DNA from: Dioscorea cayenensis subsp. rotundata | Lineage: Eukaryota > Streptophyta > Magnoliopsida > Dioscoreales > Dioscoreaceae | DNA: 64,000 nt | Direction: 5' to 3' | Assembly (NCBI RefSeq): GCF_009730915.1 | Contig: NC_052475.1 | Span: 29,015,016 to 29,079,015, forward strand | Shown here: positions 34,782-45,322 of the stretch, in pieces | Layout of the letters: each line of letters opens with the position of its first letter | How positions within the stretch are numbered: the first letter of the stretch is position 1 | The notes under the pieces: model-generated | The model's input: only the letters and a program-made list of their open reading frames with translations | Database searches by the model: none | Told to the model about the DNA's origin: nothing | Translations under genes and position numbers: made by a program

Positions 34782-36437
34782 TTAAGTATGAAGTTCAAAT
34801 AGTAACTTCATGCTCTGTTTCTTCATCACTTTCCCATAGACCCCTTTACCAAGCTTCAATGCTTTCTCCATTTCAATTACATTTTGGTCACTTGCAATGC
34901 TCTTCCTTTTCTTCTTCAACCTCTCAAGCACCATCTTCATCGTCCTCTCATCACCTCCCACAGCCCCTGCCATGTTCTCTGCAACAGATATCTCCGTCGG
35001 TATCCTCTTCCCCCACCGCCTCATCATCTTATCGGATTTATAAACTTCGGCATAAGCCGCAAATAATGATGCTCTCAAGAAGCCTCTTTCCTTTGCCTTG
35101 GAGACCATCCATCTTTTCATTCCTTCCTCTAGTCCAACCACAACCTCCCCGGCATCAAACCCGCTTTCCATTCTCACGTCCATCTTCCTCAATTCCTCCT
35201 TAAATAAGAAGACCTCTTCCTCAAACCTACACCTCTCACATCTACACTCAAATCCCCATCTTTTCGACATCTCCTTCCGCTTCTTCACCGGCGCCAAAAC
35301 ATCAAAATAAGCAAACACAATCTCCTCCCCTGCTTTCACATCCCTTGAAGCATGCACAATTACTCTATCCCCAATGTGCAATCTTCTAGCATTAGGACTA
35401 CAAGAATGATTCACAAATGAAGGCAATATCCAAAGCCCCACTCCAGAGTACCCACTCTTCTTCCCAAGAACTCTTGCACACGCTGCATCTTCCATCAAAC
35501 AATTCACATCCAAAACCTTCAGTATCCTCTCAACATCCAACAACAACTCCTCCACCTCTTCATCCATTGCTACCATCTTTGATTTCTCATTCGGATTAAA
35601 TAGAGCCATCTCAGGCACTTGAAGCTCACTTTCATCATCCTCACCATTAAACAATGTGTACATCAATCTCAGTGTTCTCTTGCATTTCCTCCCAACATCA
35701 AGCACCTTATCAACAAAATCCTTCCACAAAACAAGCCTTGCAGTCACACCGGACTCTCGGTCATTCTCCGGCAATATCCCCCTTCCAATGACCACTGCTT
35801 TGGTTATCACCAATGGTGTCCCTGCCTCAATGTTCTTCGTTGCAAAGAGCCCCCTTCCAGAGCCTGGAATTGATCTCCTCACCTCCACTGGCCCAACATA
35901 CTCTGCCAACTCCGGCGAGCTCCCTCCAAAACCATTCATTATCCAATCAGAGATATCAAAGACACCAGTTTTTGACTGAACTTCAAGCTTCCTGCTCCTC
36001 TCTATCATCTCTCTAAGAGCCTCATTGTTCCCAGACAAGTGAGTTTGAAGGGAAAGAACTAGTTGGAAGGTTTCAGAGGCCTGAGAATAGCGATGGAGTT
36101 CAAGGAGTGTCTTACCTTTACAAAGGAGAGCTTTGACATGGCTGGGCTCGATGTCTAGAGCACGTTGGCAGTCAGCCAGCGCCCCGGGTAGGTCACGGAC
36201 CCGGAGACGAGCCTCGGCACGGTTGGAGAAGGCGGACGGGAGTGCTTTATGGAGCTTGGACCCACCATTGTAGGTGGAGGTGGAGGTGGTGGAGATGAAA
36301 TAAGAGTAGAGGTTGATGTACTCGTTCCAGTCCTCTTTAAGGAGGAGTTCAGTGGCTCTAGATCTGAGCTTCTGCATCATCTCCTCCTGCTCTTCTTCTT
36401 CTTCTTCTTGAGCTCCTGCACCGCCATGCATTGTCAT
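34782..36437 (-). CDS. TPR-SET domain protein, intronless
   Basis: An unbroken 551-codon frame on the minus strand. I chose the ATG at 36437 (MTMHGGAGAQ); the frame is open upstream, but only from a TTG codon. Residues 10-20 are an acidic Glu/Gln tract. TPR-like helices occupy about 65-135 (AFSNRAEARLRVRDLPGALA and ALDIEPSHVKALLCKGKTLL). The SET domain spans about 184-385: RRSIPGSGRGLFATKNI, the substrate/cofactor motif VNHSCSPNARRL at 342-353 and EEIVFAYFD at 371-379. A Cys-rich post-SET segment, FECRCERC, follows at 397-403. SET proteins methylate lysines on histones or other proteins; this TPR-linked group resembles the SMYD/ASHR-like class, target unknown. The gene starts about 120 bp past the preceding gene's stop, tail-to-tail. 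Confidence 0.88.
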   Translation of the reverse strand: MTMHGGAGAQEEEEEEQEEMMQKLRSRATELLLKEDWNEYINLYSYFISTTSTSTYNGGSKLHKALPSAFSNRAEARLRVRDLPGALADCQRALDIEPSHVKALLCKGKTLLELHRYSQASETFQLVLSLQTHLSGNNEALREMIERSRKLEVQSKTGVFDISDWIMNGFGGSSPELAEYVGPVEVRRSIPGSGRGLFATKNIEAGTPLVITKAVVIGRGILPENDRESGVTARLVLWKDFVDKVLDVGRKCKRTLRLMYTLFNGEDDESELQVPEMALFNPNEKSKMVAMDEEVEELLLDVERILKVLDVNCLMEDAACARVLGKKSGYSGVGLWILPSFVNHSCSPNARRLHIGDRVIVHASRDVKAGEEIVFAYFDVLAPVKKRKEMSKRWGFECRCERCRFEEEVFLFKEELRKMDVRMESGFDAGEVVVGLEEGMKRWMVSKAKERGFLRASLFAAYAEVYKSDKMMRRWGKRIPTEISVAENMAGAVGGDERTMKMVLERLKKKRKSIASDQNVIEMEKALKLGKGVYGKVMKKQSMKLLFELHT

Positions 36438-36849
36438 GGCTTCTCTGTGTGTCTCTGTGTGTGCGTTTCTCTCCGGATGGAATTTGAATTGGGAGAGACC
36501 AACGGCTATGAGGGTTAAGAAGTTTGACCTAGTCAACGTCCGTGATTGAAGACCCCACTCTGTAACGCTTCACGTGATTCTTGTCGATAAATTAAGTATT
36601 TATTTGAAAAATTCAAGTATTTTACTAGCCTTAGGTTGCAGGTGAACGGTGCCTTCATGGGGGAGGGGGACATGCATGTTATTATTATTAATTTTTTTTA
36701 TTATTTTACTTTTTCTCTAAAATATTTAATTTGATCATAACTATACAATTTTGCTATAAATACTATGATAGCAGAAGATCGTTAACTCTTCCCCTTAACG
36801 GAAAAGTTAAAAAAAAATCAATTTTATTTTATAAATACTTATTTTGTCC
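36438..36849. other. SET-gene upstream region
   Basis: About 410 bp of AT-rich DNA upstream of the SET gene. A CACAGAGA/GT-rich leader patch lies at 36440-36475. No gene is seen before the LINE. Confidence 0.5.
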
Positions 36850-39800
36850 CAAGAAATTGAGGTGGAATCTGATGAGTCGGTGTTCGATTTTGAGCGGAAG
36901 ATTCGTGAGCTTCTACTAGATTTACAGGGTGGCAATACTTCTTTGCCATACGAACAGGCCCCGGGTGTTAGAAAAAGTGAGCGGCAAAAAAAGGCACCAG
37001 CAAGATTCAACGAGTAGACCGGTCAATTGATTGAGATGCCCAAGTCAACCAGAAAAAAGGGGGCAGATGGCCCAAAAGGTACTTAAAGCTAAACCGCTAT
37101 CGATTTCTGAGTGGTATGATGCTCAACTTACTAGCTATTATGATGCTTGTGGTATTTCTTTTGTTGACTTTGTGCATGATTGTATTAAACAAATTCGGTC
37201 CCTAGAAGAGTCTCGACTAAGGGCCTCATTGGGCTAGGCGGATGCCTCTTGGGAGACCCGCGATATATAGTTGGTTGTTTAATGAATATCATAAATTGGA
37301 ATGTGAGGGGCCTAGGTAGGCCAGCTAAGAGGTACTTAGTTAGAGACTTTCTTAATATTAATTATGCGGATGTTTGTTGCTTGCAAGAAACTAAACTGGA
37401 GGTGCTCTCTGACCCTATTTGGCGGGAAATTGGGGGAACAAGACTGGACCACTTCGCTGTTCTGGCGGCGAAAGGTTCGGCAGGGGGAATTGTGATTGGC
37501 TGGAACAGCTTGTTGTTTACCGGGACGGTAACACAAGTGGGTGTTTTTAGTTTATCTGTTGAATTTCTGTCCAGGAGGGATAACCTTAAATGGCGCTACA
37601 CGGCGGTTTATGGTCCTAACTAGCGAGCATGCAAACGCGGCTTCTGGTCAGAACTACTCACTAGCAAAGGGGATTTTCACGGACCGTGGGTTATTTGTGG
37701 TGATTTTAACGCGATATTTGATATCAGCGATAAACCCTCTGGCAATCCTAATCTGGAGGATATCCGTTGTGCCAATAATCTGATGAGGTCACTGTGTTTA
37801 CAGGAGCCACCCACGGTGGGTAGGAAATTCACCTGGACAAATGGGCAAGATTCGCCTATTTGGGTAAAACTTGACCGGTTTCTGGTGAATGATTGTTGGC
37901 TAGAGCGTTTCCCTAGGGTCATTCAATCTAGCTTACCTAGACTTGGTTCCGATCATGTCCTTATCCGGCTTGAGGTGGGAATCCACTCTTTTAACCCTCG
38001 ACCTTTCCGTTATGAGGCCGTTTGGGCCACGTCTGAGGAGTTTCAGGATCTAGTGCGGCAGTGGTGGACTCGCGTTGATCCGGCTGGTTGTGGGGCTTTT
38101 ATCATTTCTAAGAAGATGGCCCATATTAGGACACATCTTCGACAGTGGGCAAAGTTTAGTTTTGGGTCGATCAAATTGAGAAAACTCTCCCTACTGCATG
38201 ACTTGGAGGTGTTGGACATCGCTAAAGAATCAAGACAGCTGTCCTCTGTGGAAGCTCGGGAAGAGCAGGATTTATTGGGGAAAATTATTGATATCCAAAA
38301 ACAGGAAGAAATTTACTGGAAACAACGATCTAGATTACAATGGTTGAAGGAGGGTGATGAAAATACGAAATTCTTTCACGAGGTAGCCAACGGACGAAAA
38401 AATCAAAATTTCATCCCTAATCTTTCCCAGAATGGGAATATGCTGTTGGAGCCTCGTGAGATCGGGAGGGTCTTTACCGAGCATTTTAAGCATCTGTTTG
38501 GTAACAAGCGCCCTAACAGAATCAAGATCGATTTTCGGAACCTCTTGTGCTTCAAGACTCCTGTTGACCTATCTATGCTGGAGAGACCATTTACCGAGGA
38601 TGAAATCAAGAAAACGGTGTTCGATCTAGGAGGGGACAAAGCCCCGGGCCCTGATGGTTTCCCTCTGCAATTTTTTAAGCAGTTCTGGGATTTGATTAAA
38701 TCCGACCTTACCCATCTGTGTGAGGATTTCTATTGGAAAAGAGCAAATCTCGAAAGGATTAACTGGGCCAACATTGCTCTTATTCCTAAGGTGGATACAC
38801 CTGAGTCCCTGGGGACTTCAGACCGATCAGCTTAATAAATTCATCTCTAAAAATTCTATCCAAACTGTTGGCGTCTCGCCTGAGCACGGTGATCAATTCT
38901 CTTGTGGATGTGGAGCAATCGGCGTTCTTGAAAGGACGTTGTATTCTAGATAATATCGCCACCGCGGAGGAGCTTATTTTTAGTGTCCACAAGAGGAGGC
39001 TCCCGGGTCATATCTTAAAAGTGGACTTTTCCAAGGCCTTTGATAGGGTGGATTGGGACTTTTTATTGGAGCTGATAAAAGCCAGGGGTTTTGGGGACCG
39101 ATGGATCGGGTGGATCAAATGCATTCTATTCTATTCTAAGGCGTCCATCCTGGTCAATGGTTCACCTAACGGCTATGTTCGTTATCTCAGTGGGTTACGT
39201 CAGGGGGATCCACTTTCCCCCTTACTCTTCGTGCTAGTCACAGATGTTCTTAGTACGATGTTCTCGCATGCTCTGGGATCTAGGGTTTTAGTGGGTGTTC
39301 CCCTGGGGGATTGGGGTAGCAAATGTCACCTTCACTATGCAGATGATTTGCTTGTCATTACTACTGGTGGTCCCCAAGACTTGCGCATAGTCAAGCTAAT
39401 TTTGCTTATCTTCGAAGGTCTGTCGGGGTTAGCTGTTAATTTTTCTAAAACTTGCCTATACTCGACTTCGATGGATGTGCTACCAGATAGGGAAGCGGCG
39501 GGAACCCTATGCTGTGATAGGGGTTTGCTACCACTTACCTATCCGGGTATTCCTATCTCTGGCAGGAGACCTAGGAAGCAAGACTGGGAGGGTCTTATCT
39601 CTAAAATTCGTAGAAGATTATCCACCTGGAAAGTGAGACAGCTATCCTTGGGGGGCGACTCACGCTTGTCAATTCGGTCCTATCTGCGATCCCTACTTAT
39701 TGGATGTCGTTGTTTCGTTTACCTGGTTGGGTTATCAAGGAGATCAACAAAATTAAAAGGGATTTCCTTTGGTCTGGACCGGACATTGAGCACCCGCGGT

Positions 39801-41130
39801 GGAGGTTAGTGAGTTGGGATAATCTTTGTCATCCAAGGGAACAAGGTGGTTGGGGTATTCTTGAGTTATCAAACTTTAATCTTGCGCTCTTGGGCAAATG
39901 GTGGTGGAAGTTAATGACGGATGCTACTTAGTGTGGTGCTGATATCTTACAGTTCAATTACGGTGTTATTCGTTGGAATATGTTCCCCAGGCAAACGGGT
40001 AAGATTTCCTACTTCTGGAAAGGCGTTTTGAGCTGCCTGCCGGCTTTTAGGGGATGCGTGTTGCATGAGGTCAGCTCTGGAACTAAAACACTATTCTGGA
40101 AGGATAGTTGGTTTGCGGGGCGGGCACCTATATTCATTTGGCAGGAGGAATTCAAAAGGGCTAGTGAGCCCAATGGAATGGTGTGCGAGTTGGGTTACCT
40201 CCTAAACCAGGCCCCTTTTTCTGGGGAGGATGATAGTCGGTACTACAGGGCTAGATTAACGGATTTTGATGGGGCGGTAGGAGATAGAAAGAGGTGGAGG
40301 TTGAACGGAAATGGTATCTTCACGGTGAAATCTTTCTACTCGTTTCTCATTGATGGTGGTGTATGTTGCCCTATTGCTCGGTTCTTCTGGAGAAAGCCAT
40401 GTCCGAAGAAAGTTAGTTTGTTTAACTGGTTAGCTGAGAAGAATAAGATTCTCACCATGGATGTTCTTGCGAGAAGGAGTTGCAATCGCCTCCCTACGAC
40501 GACCTGCGTCCTGTGTAATTCGGCCTTAGAGTCGGCTGACCATCTCTTCTTACATTGTTTTGTTGCTAGAAAGGTGTGGGGGTACTTCATGCATTTACTG
40601 CATTTTCCAGATCCTCCTGGGTCTACGCAGGAGATCTGGCGGGGTTGGCGAACCTCGATTCGGGCTAACTTTAGGGAGATTGGGGGCCTAGTTGCTAAGG
40701 CTATTGTGTGGAATATTTGGCTTGTTAGAAATGATTGTATCTTTAATGCCAACTGTTTGTCTACGCATGCTCTTGTTTTGAAGATTGACCGTATGTTGAT
40801 ATCTTGGCTCTCTTCAGTTGTTGAAGGTTCGTGAGAGACGATAGAGGATCCTATTGCCATGTTTCGGCAGAGCACGGAGGCCCTAGGGATCAGTGGAGTG
40901 GAGTATGGCGGTGATCCACTCGCTGGGGTAGATTAAGATCTTCTATCGGACTAGTATGTTACTGTATTCTGTTGGGCTGAGAATCCTTTGCTGATTCTCA
41001 TCCGGCGCTGTTTGTTTTGGCACTTCTCCTGGTGTTTTGCTTGTCTTTTGTGGCGCTTGCACTCAGTTTGTATCCCTACTCTTTATTTAATTAATGGCAG
41101 TGGTTTATCCATTTTTTCAAAAAAAAAAAT
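36850..41130 (+). mobile_element. LINE (L1-type non-LTR retrotransposon), probably 5'-truncated
   Basis: A short C-terminal piece of ORF1 (RKSERQKKAPARF, about 36970-37010) precedes ORF2. ORF2 starts near 37281 with MNIINWNVRGLGRPAKR, the AP-endonuclease signature, with CLQETKLE and ICGDFNAIFD following. Reverse transcriptase follows: DKAPGPDGFP (about 38636), SKAFDRVDW (about 39026), GLRQGDPLSPLLF (about 39193) and HYADDLLVI (about 39332). A zf-RVT zinc knuckle, CVLCNSALESADHLFLHC, lies near 40506. The 3' end is an A-run at 41119-41129. ORF2 changes frame several times and has stops (for example after GPN near 37620 and in the ECGGADI region near 39930), so it looks inactive. I could not define a target-site duplication. 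Confidence 0.9.
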
Positions 41131-41967
41131 AATAAACCACTTAACATTTTTATCCAATAAAAAAATTAGAGATGATTTGAGTTATCAAATGAGTATATAT
41201 CAAACATCTTATTCAAAATTTTTTATCTAAACAATTATTTTAAATGGAAAAACTTATCAATTAAAAAATTAAAAGCATGCTCATACTAAAAAAATAAAAA
41301 ATAAAATAATTATTGAGTAAATAAATATAAATTTTACAAAAAAATTTCCACAAAATCAATAAAATCAGTATTTACATTACAGATTATATTGGAGGGAAAA
41401 TTTGGCATTCTAACCTCCCACATAAAACTTCTGCATCTTAACTCTTGCACTGTAACAATGATGCTTAAAATGATTTTTTCCATAAAAAATTATAGATATA
41501 ATATTCGAATTGGTCTCTCTGTTTTTCTCTCTATTCCCTTTTGATCCATTTACTTAAAAATGCTCCCAAATGATCCATCTACTCTTGAAAATGGTTTTAT
41601 TTAGTTTCTTCTACTCTAAAATAGGCCAATTATTGACTGTATTTTTCAAAAATAAAGGGACTAGATGGGAAGAAATTAAATGTAGAGGGACTAAATTGGG
41701 TCATTTTCAAGAGTAGAGAGATTAATGAGGCGTATTTCTGAGTAGAGGGACCAAAAAGAAAGAGAGAGAAAAGTAGATAGACTAATTCGGGTATTATACC
41801 AAAATTATAATAAAACTGGAATTTTTTTTAAGGTTTCAAAAGGGGCAAGCTTTGTAAATACGGGGTTCTGTTTGGGCAAATGTTTAAAAAGTTCACAAAT
41901 TGGGAATTTAGGGTTAATAATATTCTTCGGAAATTTCAAGACTGACGATAGATAGGCTTGCGCGAAA
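41131..41967. other. Spacer with foldback element, then parvulin promoter
   Basis: AT-rich spacer. A foldback repeat occupies about 41493-41800 (separate entry). 41800-41967 is the probable promoter and leader of the parvulin gene. Confidence 0.5.
41493..41800. repeat. Foldback (MITE-like) element of about 310 bp
   Basis: The left half (AATATTCGAATTGGTCTCTC, then CCATCTACTCTTGAAAATG) and the reversed right half (TAATACCCGAATTAGTCTAT, then CTCTCTACTCTTGAAAATGA) are inverted repeats of over 90 bp each around a short centre near 41640. No coding capacity. Confidence 0.7.
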
Positions 41968-43594
41968 ATGGGGAAAGACTCGAAGCCGAAGAGCAAAGGG
42001 AAGCAGCCTGCCGCCGGCGCCAGCGAGGATGGTGCCTCCAAGGGCGCCGGAAAAAGCAAAGGGGGGAAGTCAGCTGATGGGCTTGGCACCTGCACTTATG
42101 TCAAGGGTTTGCTTCTTTCAATATATCTGTGTTTTTAGTTTGAAAAGTTGAGTTTTTTTTTAATCAATCAATTTAATTTGGTATTCCTTTACTTTGATTT
42201 TTGATTCAGCAAGACATATTTTTGTGTGAAAAAGCAAAGGCAAGATCAATGAAGCTTACAAGAAATTGCAAGATGGTTGGCTGAGTAATGGGGATAAGGT
42301 CCCTCCTGCTGAATTTGCAAAGGTATCCAATTTGTTTGTGATGTAAAGCAAGTAATTTGAATGCCAATTTATCTGGAGATTTTTTACCTTATTATAGTGA
42401 TTGTATTGTTTTTATTGAAGAAACAGATTCAAGGTTGGTTTTTACAGTCTTTAGTTGCATCACAAGTAGGAGCATCTGTTGTTCATTCTTGATATACTCT
42501 ATAAGTCAAAAAAGTGTTGATCTCTGGTGGTAAGCTTTGTCAAACTTAAAAATCTGTTTTCAGAGAAGCAGAGTTAATAGATTGAATTTTTACTAGCCTC
42601 AAGGAAGCCAAAGAAACCATCAGATAAAAGGATTTGTTATTTTTATCAATATATATATATGTATGTATGTATGTGTGTATGTATCCTCGAACTTATTATG
42701 TTCATTGGTGTTTTGCAGGTGCATTCTTAAGAAAAGATAACTTTGAGATTTTATCCTTGAACTTGTTATGCTCATTGGTGATTCAGTTTGGGTCTTTGAA
42801 TTGTCTTAATTAACTATTGAGCACCTTGTTGAATATTTAAGAGACTCTGATCAGTCCTAAATGCAATGAATACACTAGTGTTGGAATTTCAAAGTTTGCG
42901 TCTTTGTTCCTGCGATTTCGTTGGTATTAATTCCTTGAAGCAAACTGGATTAATTCACTACAGTATGCTATGAAAAGGCATCCTATAATTTTGCAATAAT
43001 TTGAGGATCATCAGTGTCAATTTTCATAGTTCTTGATTTTCAATGGGTTTCTTCATTAGGTCTATGGCGTGTTATACAATGGAAGTTCATCATGCTTTTG
43101 TCTGGCTCTTGTGAATTGTTAATAAAGATTTAATGAGGGGAGTCTTGTTCTTAATGATATTCTTACTCTGACTGGTGACTGACCTTCTATCTCTCTTAGG
43201 TAGCTGCAGAGTATTCAGAATGCCCGTCGGGAAAGAAAGGTGGAGATCTTGGATGGTTTCCTAGGGGCAAAATGGCTGGACCCTTCCAAGACGTTGCATT
43301 CAGCACACCAATTGGTGTCACCAGTGCACCATTCAAATCTACGTAAGAAAACATGATACCACATTCTTCTATAATGCGAATGCTTAATCTTGAATGAGCT
43401 TTGCATTAACAACCACTGGTTAATAGCCTTCTTCCCTCAAATATATACAACCATCGGTTCTTGTTCAGACATTGCTGATACAATACATTTTGACATTTTT
43501 CTTGTATATGCTCAGCGGTACTGTAATGTGTCTGGCCGTTAAATTATGCAGGCATGGTTACCATATCATCTTATCCGAGGGAAGGAAGAATTGA
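41968..43594 (+). CDS. PIN4: Parvulin-type peptidyl-prolyl isomerase (Pin4/Par14 class), 4 exons
   Basis: Exons: 41968-42106, 42210-42322, 43200-43342, 43552-43594, all GT-AG. The Lys/Gly/Ala-rich N-terminus (MGKDSKPKSKGKQPAAGASE) is the nucleic-acid-binding basic tail of Par14-like proteins. The rotamase domain follows: VKARHI, INEAYKKLQDGW, VPPAEFAKVAAEYSECPS, KKGGDLGWFPRGKMAGPFQD, AFSTPIGVTSAPFKST and HGYHIILSEGRKN-stop. It has no WW domain and no phosphate-binding loop, so it is the non-phospho-specific type; about 142-145 residues, normal for the family. It catalyses cis-trans isomerisation of X-Pro bonds. In exon 2, after RHI, three runs each carry one base too many (TTTTT, AAAAA, AAA where HILCEKQGK needs one fewer). 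The net change is +3, but a stop falls inside; consensus error is likely. Confidence 0.88.
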
Positions 43595-44227
43595 TTGTGC
43601 CATGCGCTGAGGATGACTTTTCAACCTCAACCTCAACCTCAATCAAAGTATTAGTGTCATCAATCTATGATGCCAGAGACTGTGTGCATAGTATCTCATT
43701 ACTTTGCTTTCTGTGTGACAATGATATTGCAGTTAATAATTCTCCATGTGACTAGCTAAGAATTTGAGTTATTTTTAAGATTTCCATGGTTTGGCCTTAA
43801 TACGTGTATCAGGATTTCATCCTTATCTTTTGATCCTTAGCTGATACAATTTTTGTGGATGATTTTATTCTTCAATCACATCATTTATAGCATCAGCTCC
43901 TTTGAAAATGCTAGAAGAAACAACCTAGCATGTTGTCTCATGAACTACAGGTTTGCTCGCAACCATCCGAATGCATGCTCTGGACCAAGTTACATTACAT
44001 CCAGCAATAGCTGCGTTGAAAGTGACAGAAAATTATATATGATGGCGTCACAGCATGTGTAGTATATTCTAGGCAGACTTCTAATTAAACACCTTATCTG
44101 TTGATGAAAATCATGAATGGAGGAGCCATCTCCACAACATGGCAAATGTTTCTGGCCTTGTTTTTCATTCTTTAGATACATAACTTAAGCAAACAACCAC
44201 AAATTAATATCATCAGCATCAAAGGTG
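43595..44227. other. Spacer between parvulin and NCS1-A
   Basis: Probable parvulin 3' UTR followed by AT-rich spacer. No gene recognised. Confidence 0.5.
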
Positions 44228-44771
44228 AAGGACATGATCCGGCCATCATCCGTGCTCCCGTCGCCTGTGGATGGAACGGCATCGAGACATGGATCGGCGG
44301 TCAAGCCATCTTCCTTTCCCTCCCTTCATCACTCACCACCTCTTCTTATGCCCAACCCATCAACTGGCTTGGCACTTCCATGCTTGAATTCTCATGCTTC
44401 ATCATCTTCCTCATTGTCCAACTAGCTCTTGCATGGAAAGGAATGCATGCCATTAGTGTTTTAGAGAAGTTCTCATCTCTTATTCTCTTTCTCTTAACTT
44501 GTCTCCTCTTTGCATGGGCATGCTACGAAGCTGGTGGCATTAAAGCCATGCTGATCAGCACAAGCTCAACCACAAGTTCACACTCTTCTTCCTCACTAGT
44601 GCATTTATACTTATCTTCTCTCACTGCAAGCATCAGTTCATGGTCTGGCATCTCTCTCAACATCTCAGACTTCTCTCGTTTAGCTAAAAGTCACAGTGAT
44701 GAAATCCTTGGCCTGCTGGCTTTCCCTCTGGCCTCATTCCTCTACTCCTTTGCAGGTGTTGCAGTGACTTC

Positions 44772-45322
44772 TGTTGAAGAAATGATTGAAGATGGCAAGC
44801 AGATGGTGAACCTGTGCGCACGTGGTATAAAGGATCACAGCTCAACCAAGATGAAGTTGGAGGATGGTGTGAAGAAGGACGGTGAGCATGGCAACCGGGA
44901 TGCTGCTGCTCAAGTTCAGAATGGCTCTCTGAAGAAGTAAGGAGAAGAGCATGGTTGTCTGAGTATTTGGTGAGGTAGTTGAAGAACTTTTTGGAAGAGA
45001 AATGAATATTATATTAGGAGATCTCTGGGTGTTAGGTGATTCACTTTAAGGTTTTAAAGTGACCAATGGGAAGTTAGATTATGTGTTAACCAATGGTTGT
45101 TAGGTCTTTTGTCTGGTGGGTTGTAATAGATTAATTTAAATGCTAATGGTAGTGCTATGTTTTGATTGGCCCCCGAAAAAACTTTTTGTCTCTCTTGTCT
45201 GGTTGACTCCTTGACCAAGCTAGAGAATAACCCAGGCATTTTATCAAATAGTTGGGTTATCTCAGTGTATCTTGTAGCGAACACTTCTCTTCTCCCTCAC
45301 TTTGTGCTTGTTCTTCCCATCA
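44772..45322 (+). repeat. 5' LTR of the copia element
   Basis: 551 bp, TGTTGAAG to CCCATCA, followed at once by the primer-binding site. Preceded by target duplication ACTTC. Confidence 0.95.
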
